Part shown: positions 1-4,578 of the stretch, piece by piece
Numbering within the stretch: position 1 is the first letter of the stretch
How the letters are laid out: every line of letters starts with the position of its first letter
Source of the DNA: an uncultured Sphingomonadaceae bacterium
GTDB taxonomy: Bacteria > Pseudomonadota > Alphaproteobacteria > Sphingomonadales > Sphingomonadaceae
Direction: 5' to 3'
DNA: 8,862 nucleotides
NCBI GenBank assembly: GCA_938016505.1
Contig: CALLWN010000355.1
Coordinates: forward strand, 1-8,862
Notes under the pieces: model-generated
Databases searched by the model: none
What the model saw: the letters and a program-made list of their open reading frames with translations, nothing else
Told to the model about the DNA's origin: nothing
Translations under genes and position numbers: made by a program

Positions 1-500
1 ATCACCTTCATCCGAAGACCATGCGCCCGGTCGGCGACGATCCCGCCGATGTTGCCGCAGCCGATGAGCCCGAGCGTCTTGGAGGTGAGTTCCACCCCCA
101 TGAAGCGGTTCTTCTCCCACTTGCCGGCCTGGGTCGAGGCATCCGCTTCGGGGAGCTGGCGGGCCAGCGCGAACATGAGCGCAATTGCGTGCTCGGCAGT
201 CGTGATCGAGTTGCCGAACGGGGTGTTCATCACGACGACGCCACGGGCCGACGCCGCCGGCACATCGACATTGTCGACTCCGATCCCGGCGCGGCCCACC
301 ACCTTGAGCCGCGTCGCGGCGGCGAGAAGCTCGGCCGTCACCTTGGTCGAGGAGCGGATCGCAAGCCCGTCATAGTCGCCGATGATGCCAAGGAGCTCGT
401 CCTTCGAAAGACCGGGCTTCTCGTCCACCTCGATCCCGCGGGACCGGAAGATCTCGGCCGCCTTGGGGCTCATCTTGTCGGAAATCAGGACCTTGACCAT
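1..500 (-). CDS. serA: D-3-phosphoglycerate dehydrogenase, N-terminal 166 codons (runs off the left edge)
   Basis: SerA oxidises 3-phosphoglycerate to 3-phosphohydroxypyruvate with NAD+, the first committed step of serine synthesis, in the cytosol. Reading the minus strand from ATG at 500 gives MVKVLISDKMSPKAAEIF and stays open to the window edge. The N-terminal substrate-binding half contains VVGRAGIGVDNVDV (residues 67-80) and MNTPFGNSITTAEHAIALM (91-109), both typical of D-2-hydroxyacid dehydrogenases of the SerA group. The Rossmann NAD-binding loop GCGNIG lies at 147-152. The catalytic Arg/Glu/His and any C-terminal ACT regulatory domain lie outside the window. The start is supported by a GGGGA ribosome binding site a few bases upstream, within the 11-base gap after the serC stop. 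That tight spacing indicates a serC-serA operon. A generic hydroxyacid dehydrogenase is the alternative, but the serC neighbour makes SerA very likely. Confidence 0.95.
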   Translation of the reverse strand, partial: MVKVLISDKMSPKAAEIFRSRGIEVDEKPGLSKDELLGIIGDYDGLAIRSSTKVTAELLAAATRLKVVGRAGIGVDNVDVPAASARGVVVMNTPFGNSITTAEHAIALMFALARQLPEADASTQAGKWEKNRFMGVELTSKTLGLIGCGNIGGIVADRAHGLRMKV

Positions 501-511
501 CTGTTCCCCGT

Positions 512-1666
512 TCAGCCTGCAGTCGCCGTCGCATGGGCCCAGTCGAGCCAGGGCCCCAGCGCCTCGATGTCGGCGGTCTCGACGGTGGCGCCGCACCAGA
601 TCCTGAGCGAGGGTGGGGCGTCGCGGTAGCCGTTGATGTCGAACGCCACGCCTTCCTTCTCGAGCAGCCCGGCGACCGCCTTGGGCAGGTCTGCGGGGCC
701 ATCGACGGCAATGCAGACCGACGTGTTCGAGCGGGTGGCCGGATCGACTGCGAGGTTCGACGCCCAGTCGGTGCGGTCGATCCACGCCTGGAGCGCTGCG
801 GCGTTGGCATCGGCCCGGGCATGAAGCGCGGCAAGGCCACCGATTTTCTCGGCCCAGCGCAGCCCATCGAGATAGTCCTCGACGCACAGCATCGAGGGCG
901 TGTTGATGGTCTCGCCAGCGAAAATGCCCTCGATCAGCTTGCCGCCCTTGGTCAGGCGGAAGATCTTGGGAAGCGGCCACGCCGGCTGGTAGGTCTCGAG
1001 CCGCTCGACCGCGCGCGGCGAAAGGATGAGGACGCCGTGGGCGCCCTCGCCGCCGAGCACCTTCTGCCAGGAAAAGGTCACGACATCGAGCTTGTCGAAG
1101 GGCAGCGGCTGGGCGAAGGCGGCCGAGGTTGCGTCGCAAAGGGTGAGGCCCTCGCGCTCGGCCGGGATCCAGTCGCCATCCGGAACCCGCACGCCCGAGG
1201 TCGTGCCATTCCAGGTGAACAGCACATCGGTTGTGAAATCGACCGCGGCAAGGTCCGGAAGATGGCCATAATCGGCGCGGAGGATCGTCGGGTTCAGCTT
1301 CAGCTGCCTTGCGGCGTCGGTCACCCAGCCCTCGCCGAAGCTCTCCCAGGCCAGCGCGGTCACGCCCCGGGCACCGAGCAGGCTCCACATCGCCATCTCA
1401 TAGGCGCCGGTGTCCGAGGCCGGCACGATGCCGATGCGGAAATCAGCCGGCACGCCGAGCACGGCTCTCGTTCGGTCGATGGCCTCGGCGAGGCGGCTCT
1501 TCCCGATCTTCGCCCGGTGCGAGCGGCCGAGACTGTCAACCGGGAGCGCCGCAAGATCATAGCCCGGGCGCTTGGCGCAGGGGCCCGAAGAAAAATGCGG
1601 CCTCGCGGGGCGAATCTCGGGCTGGGGGAGGGGGCGCGCAGTCGGCGCCGCTGCAACAATCGTCAT
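512..1666 (-). CDS. serC: Phosphoserine aminotransferase (alphaproteobacterial SerC type)
   Basis: SerC is a pyridoxal-phosphate enzyme that transfers the amino group of glutamate to 3-phosphohydroxypyruvate, giving O-phosphoserine, the second step of serine synthesis. It may also serve vitamin B6 synthesis (family knowledge). The 384-residue protein is full length. It has an N-terminal [16 protein letters not shown] (21-36), the substrate-binding SLGRSHR (45-51), the PLP-stacking Trp in [15 protein letters not shown] sequence (104-114), the Asp of LCDATSAAF (177-185) that holds the PLP ring nitrogen, and the Schiff-base lysine K202 in [13 protein letters not shown]. This sequence style matches the SerC subgroup common in Alphaproteobacteria and methanogens (TIGR01365-like) rather than the E. 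coli subgroup. The ATG at 1666 follows AGGAG with 5-base spacing, and that site sits in a hairpin. The gene is first in the serC-serA operon and divergent from the LOG-family gene. Confidence 0.96.
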   Translation of the reverse strand: MTIVAAAPTARPLPQPEIRPARPHFSSGPCAKRPGYDLAALPVDSLGRSHRAKIGKSRLAEAIDRTRAVLGVPADFRIGIVPASDTGAYEMAMWSLLGARGVTALAWESFGEGWVTDAARQLKLNPTILRADYGHLPDLAAVDFTTDVLFTWNGTTSGVRVPDGDWIPAEREGLTLCDATSAAFAQPLPFDKLDVVTFSWQKVLGGEGAHGVLILSPRAVERLETYQPAWPLPKIFRLTKGGKLIEGIFAGETINTPSMLCVEDYLDGLRWAEKIGGLAALHARADANAAALQAWIDRTDWASNLAVDPATRSNTSVCIAVDGPADLPKAVAGLLEKEGVAFDINGYRDAPPSLRIWCGATVETADIEALGPWLDWAHATATAG

Positions 1667-1710
1667 GGTCTCTCCTTTCAGAGAGCACGCGCCGCGTTGG
1701 GGCGGCGTGG
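1667..1710 (-). promoter_or_regulatory. serC leader-like RNA: two hairpins, the second sequestering the serC ribosome binding site
   Basis: Reading the minus strand toward serC, the first hairpin pairs CGCCGC (1707-1702) with GCGGCG (1695-1690). An alternative register pairs CACG+CCGC with GCGG+CGTG around a 2-base bulge. Immediately after it, CTCTCT (1685-1680) pairs with GGAGAG (1675-1670) around a GAAA tetraloop (1679-1676). The 3' arm is the Shine-Dalgarno sequence itself, and the start codon follows after three unpaired bases, ACC. A structured element upstream of serC-serA operons in Alphaproteobacteria, with its last stem overlapping the ribosome binding site, is known as the serC leader (Rfam serC family, from memory). 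Its ligand or regulator is not established to my knowledge. The match here rests on position and architecture, not on a covariance-model search. Confidence 0.65.
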
Positions 1711-1720
1711 CCCGGTGTCG

Positions 1721-1749
1721 CCATGGGCGGGCGGCAGGCCAGCTGTCAA
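1721..1749 (-). promoter_or_regulatory. Possible serC promoter (perfect -35 TTGACA, weak -10)
   Basis: The minus strand carries TTGACA at 1749-1744, a perfect housekeeping -35 hexamer. With a 17-base spacer the -10 position would be CCATGG (1726-1721), a poor match to TATAAT. Weak -10 elements are common in GC-rich Alphaproteobacteria. A start site just downstream would give a 5' leader of about 50 bases that contains exactly the two hairpins described for the serC leader, which is the main reason for listing it. This is inference. Confidence 0.35.
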
Positions 1750-1784
1750 CCCGGTGCGTTGCGCCGCACGCGGCTTTTGCGTGG

Positions 1785-1800
1785 GAACCAGATCTGGTTC
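1785..1800. promoter_or_regulatory. Perfect 16-base palindrome abutting the LOG-gene start (possible operator or RNA hairpin)
   Basis: The sequence GAACCAGATCTGGTTC reads identically on both strands and ends exactly one base before the ATG at 1801. As DNA it could be an operator for a dimeric repressor between the divergent serC and LOG genes. As RNA it would form a 6-bp stem with a GATC loop in place of a ribosome binding site. A second, weaker inverted repeat, CACGC-N7-GCGTG (1767-1783), lies just upstream. No known regulator motif was recognised. Confidence 0.4.
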
Positions 1801-2685
1801 ATGACGCCGCCGATGACCGAACGTTTGCCAAGAGAGGTCCACAACCTCCGTCCCGCCGCCATCGATGCCGCCCGCTCCGCCGAAGTCGGCCGGAGCCCGC
1901 AGACCGAGCATCCGGCCTACCGGCTCGCATTCCAGGATCTGGACTTCCTGTTGCGCGACGACCTGCGCCCCGTGCGCCTGCAGCTCGAACTGCTGAAACC
2001 CGAACTCATGCTGGCCGAAGCCGGGATCGCTTCCACGCTCGTCGTCTACGGGTCAGCCCGCATTCCGTCGCCGGAGGCGGCGGGCGCACGGGTTGCTGCA
2101 GCGCGGACGGAGGCGGAGCGAAGGGTGGCCGAGCGGCTGGCGCACAAGGCCCGGTTCTATGAGGAGGCCCGACGCCTCGCCTTTCTCGCCTCGTCTGCAC
2201 CCTGTGCCCCTGACGGCAGCCGCGACTATGTCGTCTGCTCGGGCGGCGGGCCGTCGATCATGGAGGCGGCCAACCGTGGCGCAGCCGACGCCGGCGCGCC
2301 GTCGATCGGCCTCAATGTGGTCTTGCCCCACGAACAGCGGCCAAACGCCTATGTGACGCCTTCGCTCAGCTTCCAGTTCCACTATTTCGCCATCCGCAAG
2401 ATGCATTTCCTCATGCGCGCCAGAGCCGTTGCCGTGTTCCCCGGTGGCTTCGGCACGCTTGACGAGCTGTTCGAGCTTCTGACGCTGATGCAGACGGGCA
2501 AGATGAAGCCGGTCCCGCTGGTCCTCTTCGGCCGGGACTATTGGAACCGGATCATCAATTTCACGGCGATTGCCGAGGAGGGTGTGATCGATGCTGCGGA
2601 CCTCGATCTCATCCACATGGTCGAGACCGCAGACGAAGCCTGGGCGCACATCTGCGCTTCGGCCGGCGATCGGGGTGCCAGCTGA
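1801..2685 (+). CDS. LOG/TIGR00730-family Rossmann-fold protein (putative nucleotide 5'-monophosphate phosphoribohydrolase)
   Basis: Proteins of this family (plant LOG; bacterial YgdH/PpnN-like) cleave the N-glycosidic bond of nucleoside 5'-monophosphates, releasing a base and ribose 5-phosphate. The substrate of this subgroup is not known to me. The 294-residue protein has an N-terminal helical region of about 75 residues, with HPAYRLAFQDLDFLLRDDLR at 37-56, then the Rossmann core. The core contains VVYGSARIPSPE (81-92), the nucleotide-binding GGGPSIMEAANRG (148-160), FAIRKMHFLM (196-205) and the family signature PGGFGTLDE (214-222), whose Arg199 and Glu222 are the likely catalytic pair. The reading frame is open far upstream, but that part overlaps serC on the other strand, so ATG 1801 (or 1813) is preferred. 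No good ribosome binding site precedes either one. It converges on the cytochrome c gene with 2 bases between stop codons. Confidence 0.85.
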   Translation: MTPPMTERLPREVHNLRPAAIDAARSAEVGRSPQTEHPAYRLAFQDLDFLLRDDLRPVRLQLELLKPELMLAEAGIASTLVVYGSARIPSPEAAGARVAAARTEAERRVAERLAHKARFYEEARRLAFLASSAPCAPDGSRDYVVCSGGGPSIMEAANRGAADAGAPSIGLNVVLPHEQRPNAYVTPSLSFQFHYFAIRKMHFLMRARAVAVFPGGFGTLDELFELLTLMQTGKMKPVPLVLFGRDYWNRIINFTAIAEEGVIDAADLDLIHMVETADEAWAHICASAGDRGAS

Positions 2686-2687
2686 AC

Positions 2688-3329
2688 TCAGGTTTCGGCG
2701 GGCATCTCGGAGGTCACGGCCTCGTCGGCGGGTGCGGGTTCGGCCACCTCAGGCCCGGCGGCCACTTCGGCAGGCGGAGCCGGAAGCGCCAGCTGCGAAT
2801 CGCTCATGCTGTTCAGGTAGACCAGAATGTCGGCGCGCTCCTGCGCCTTGCCCACGCCGGCAAAGGCCATCTTGTTGCCTGGAATCGCGGCGCGCGGGTT
2901 CTTGATCCAGGCATCAAGCGATGCCCAGTCCCAAGCTTTGTCGGCGAGGGTCTGGAGCGCGGGCGAGTAGCTGAAGCCTGCCATGTGCGCGTGCTTCGCG
3001 CCCACGACGCCCCAGAGGTTGGGCCCGATCCCGTTGGCGCCACCCTTCTCGATCGAATGGCACGCCGCGCATTTCTTGAACGCGGCCGCACCCCGCGCCG
3101 GGTCGGCCGAAGCCAGCAACAGTTCGAGCGGCGGCTCCCCCGGCTCCGCTTCCGGCGCGGAGGCTTCCGCCTCGGCTACGACGCCTTCGACCACGTAACC
3201 GGGCTTGTCGGGCTTGGCTGGCCGGTAGATGTAGCCAGTGATGATGCTGAGCCCCAGAACGGCGATCAGCGCCGTGAGCAACGCTCCGGAGATGCGGGTC
3301 CACTCGTAGCTGTCCAAGTCCTGCTCCAC
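2688..3329 (-). CDS. Membrane-anchored mono-heme class I cytochrome c (CycM-like)
   Basis: This is a likely electron carrier between the bc1 complex and a terminal oxidase, tethered to the inner membrane with its heme domain in the periplasm. This role is inferred from the CycM/c552 type of anchored cytochromes. The 213-residue protein has an uncleaved N-terminal anchor (about 13-33, ISGALLTALIAVLGLSIITG), an acidic Ala/Glu/Pro linker (about 45-72), and a heme domain with CAACH (87-91), GIGPNLWGVVGAKHAHMAGF (100-119) and the axial Met154 in NKMAFAG. It ends in an Ala/Pro/Glu-rich tail of about 30 residues. The start is GTG at 3329. No other in-frame start exists before the upstream TAA at 3407-3405. 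Its best ribosome binding site, GGAGG (3349-3345), is unusually far away and lies inside a hairpin. Neighbours are the LOG gene (convergent) and pheA (divergent). Confidence 0.9.
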   Translation of the reverse strand: MEQDLDSYEWTRISGALLTALIAVLGLSIITGYIYRPAKPDKPGYVVEGVVAEAEASAPEAEPGEPPLELLLASADPARGAAAFKKCAACHSIEKGGANGIGPNLWGVVGAKHAHMAGFSYSPALQTLADKAWDWASLDAWIKNPRAAIPGNKMAFAGVGKAQERADILVYLNSMSDSQLALPAPPAEVAAGPEVAEPAPADEAVTSEMPAET

Positions 3330-3363
3330 TGACGCGGGCGTTGCCCTCCGCGGGCTGCCAGAT

Positions 3364-3396
3364 CGACAAGAAAGCGGCCGGGGAGACCGGCCGCTT
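3364..3396 (-). terminator. Strong intrinsic terminator on the minus strand upstream of the cytochrome c gene
   Basis: A perfect 10-bp stem, AAGCGGCCGG / CCGGCCGCTT (3372-3381 with 3387-3396), encloses a 5-base loop. On the minus strand it is followed by the T-rich run TTTCTTGT. On the plus strand the 3' flank (GATGGTCGTT) has no T run, so termination is predicted for leftward transcription. No recognised minus-strand gene lies immediately upstream of it. It may end an unrecognised short transcript, act as an attenuator in the cytochrome c leader, or block antisense transcription arising from pheA. Confidence 0.7.
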
Positions 3397-3404
3397 GATG
3401 GTCG

Positions 3405-3458
3405 TTAGAATCCGGCATGGCACTTGGCAACCGAAACCGGCGCGTTACGGCCCGACAT
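3405..3458 (-). CDS. Tentative 17-codon small ORF ending just before the orphan terminator
   Basis: An ATG at 3458 opens a short reading frame, MSGRNAPVSVAKCHAGF, that stops with TAA eight bases before the terminator stem. The frame stays open further upstream into the antisense of pheA, with no ATG/GTG start in the pheA-free spacer other than this one. There is no convincing ribosome binding site, and I do not recognise the peptide. The only support is the stop-codon-then-terminator arrangement. It could equally be part of a non-coding transcript, a leader peptide for the cytochrome gene, or chance. Confidence 0.15.
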   Translation of the reverse strand: MSGRNAPVSVAKCHAGF

Positions 3459-3490
3459 CGCTGTCGCACGGCGGCCACTGGGGCGCTTGT

Positions 3491-3496
3491 AGGGGA
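3491..3496 (+). promoter_or_regulatory. Ribosome binding site of pheA
   Basis: AGGGGA lies 9 bases before the ATG at 3506 and only 3 bases before an in-frame TTG at 3500. The spacing favours the ATG at 3506. Later in-frame ATGs at 3524 and 3539 lack a comparable site, although 3539 gives the N-terminus (MDSYPPPAR...) that I associate with related proteins. Confidence 0.5.
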
Positions 3497-3505
3497 TGAT
3501 TGACC

Positions 3506-4432
3506 ATGCCCTCGAGTGCCGCCATGCGCCCAGCTGCGATGGACAGCTATCCGCCGCCCGCCCGGGATCTCGTCGCCGCGATGCGTGCGCAGGCGCGCGC
3601 CCAGCCTGCCCGCTCCATCGCCTTCCAGGGCGCACCGGGTGCCTATTCCCACCAGGCCGTTCGGCAGATCGATCCCGAGGCGCCGCCCTTGCCCTGCTTC
3701 AGCTTCGAGGATGCCCTGCAGGCCGTGATCGATGGTGAGGCCAACAGGGCGGCCATACCTGTCGAGAACAGCCTGCACGGCAGGGTGGCCGACGTGCACT
3801 TCCTGCTTCCCGAAAGCGGACTTTCGATCGTGGGCGAGACCTTCGTCAAGGTCGAGCACTGCCTGCTGGGCATTCCCGGCGCTACGCGTTCCGATCTGCG
3901 CGAGGTCATTTCCCACCCGCAGGCGCTCGGCCAGTGCCGGTTCCGGCTGAAGACGCTTGGCCTGCGCCCGGTCGCATACGCCGACACGGCCGCCGCTGCC
4001 GCCGAGATCATGGTGCGAGGTGACCCGGGCCTCGGCGCGATCGCCTCGACGCTTGCCGCCGAACTGTACGGCTGCGACACGCTGATGACGAAGCTCCAGG
4101 ATGCCGACCACAACCGGACCCGGTTCCTGGTGCTCGCCCGCAGCCCGCTCGCCCATGTGCCGGAGGGCCCAGCCAAGACCACCCTCTCGTTCGAGGTCAA
4201 GAACATCCCTGCCGCGCTCTTCAAGGCCCTCGGCGGGTTCGCGACCAATGGGGTCAACCTGTCGCGGCTCGAGAGCCATTTGTCCGGGGGCTCCTTCACG
4301 GCAGCCCAGTTCCTGATCGACATCGAGGGCACGCCCGAGGCGCCCGCAGTGGCCCGCGCCCTTGAAGAGTTGGCCTTCCACTCGAAATGGGTGCGGATCC
4401 TCGGCAGCTACCCGGCTGTTGCGCTCAGCTGA
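3506..4432 (+). CDS. pheA: Prephenate dehydratase with C-terminal ACT domain
   Basis: This enzyme decarboxylates and dehydrates prephenate to phenylpyruvate, the phenylalanine branch of aromatic amino acid synthesis, in the cytosol. It is the stand-alone form without a fused chorismate mutase. The 308-residue protein shows FQGAPGAYSHQAV (40-52), AAIPVENSLHGRV (82-94), SHPQALGQC (136-144) and the active-site TRF motif at 205-207 (NRTRFLVL). An ACT domain from about 224 to 300 (TTLSFEVKNIPAALFKAL) is expected to bind phenylalanine for feedback inhibition. The usual ESRP effector motif reads ESHL (256-259) here, and alphaproteobacterial enzymes often vary at this point. The ATG at 3506 is chosen on its ribosome binding site. 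Starting at 3539 would give 297 residues and is a real alternative. It is divergent from the cytochrome c gene, and a 146-base spacer separates it from the next gene. Confidence 0.94.
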   Translation: MPSSAAMRPAAMDSYPPPARDLVAAMRAQARAQPARSIAFQGAPGAYSHQAVRQIDPEAPPLPCFSFEDALQAVIDGEANRAAIPVENSLHGRVADVHFLLPESGLSIVGETFVKVEHCLLGIPGATRSDLREVISHPQALGQCRFRLKTLGLRPVAYADTAAAAAEIMVRGDPGLGAIASTLAAELYGCDTLMTKLQDADHNRTRFLVLARSPLAHVPEGPAKTTLSFEVKNIPAALFKALGGFATNGVNLSRLESHLSGGSFTAAQFLIDIEGTPEAPAVARALEELAFHSKWVRILGSYPAVALS

Positions 4433-4447
4433 CCGCCGGCTCGGTCA
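4430..4447 (+). terminator. Weak hairpin over the pheA stop codon
   Basis: TGACCG (4430-4435) pairs with CGGTCA (4442-4447) around a 6-base loop, and the TGA is the pheA stop codon. It is followed by GTCCGGTCTTAACC with no real T run, so it is at best a weak terminator or an mRNA 3'-end stabiliser. The rest of the spacer up to 4578 shows no clear promoter, RNA gene or conserved ORF. Confidence 0.25.
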
Positions 4448-4578
4448 GTCCGGTCTTAACCTGCTGCGGCCACTGCCGTTCTGACGTGTGTGCGGCGCAA
4501 GATGGCAGATACGCCTCGACACGTGGCGGCAGGCGTGCGCCGGAGCCGGCCACGGTGCGGTAGCGGGCCCTTGGCCAA

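Noticed and set aside
1309..1800. Upstream extension of the LOG-family frame
   Set aside because: It lies antisense to serC and its leader, is Arg/Pro/Ser-rich, and goes beyond the usual family N-terminus.
533..1804. Plus-strand open frame of 423 codons opposite serC
   Set aside because: It is a high-GC antisense shadow of the well-supported serC. The translation is Arg/Gly-rich with no recognisable motif.
2541..3332. Plus-strand open frame of 263 codons opposite the cytochrome c gene
   Set aside because: The opposite strand carries a complete cytochrome with CAACH and an axial Met. The plus-strand product has no family features.
3500..3502. TTG start for pheA
   Set aside because: It is only 3 bases from the ribosome binding site. 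The ATG two codons later has normal spacing.
3266..4381. Minus-strand open frame of 371 codons opposite pheA
   Set aside because: It is antisense to a clear prephenate dehydratase, and its composition is typical of a shadow frame.
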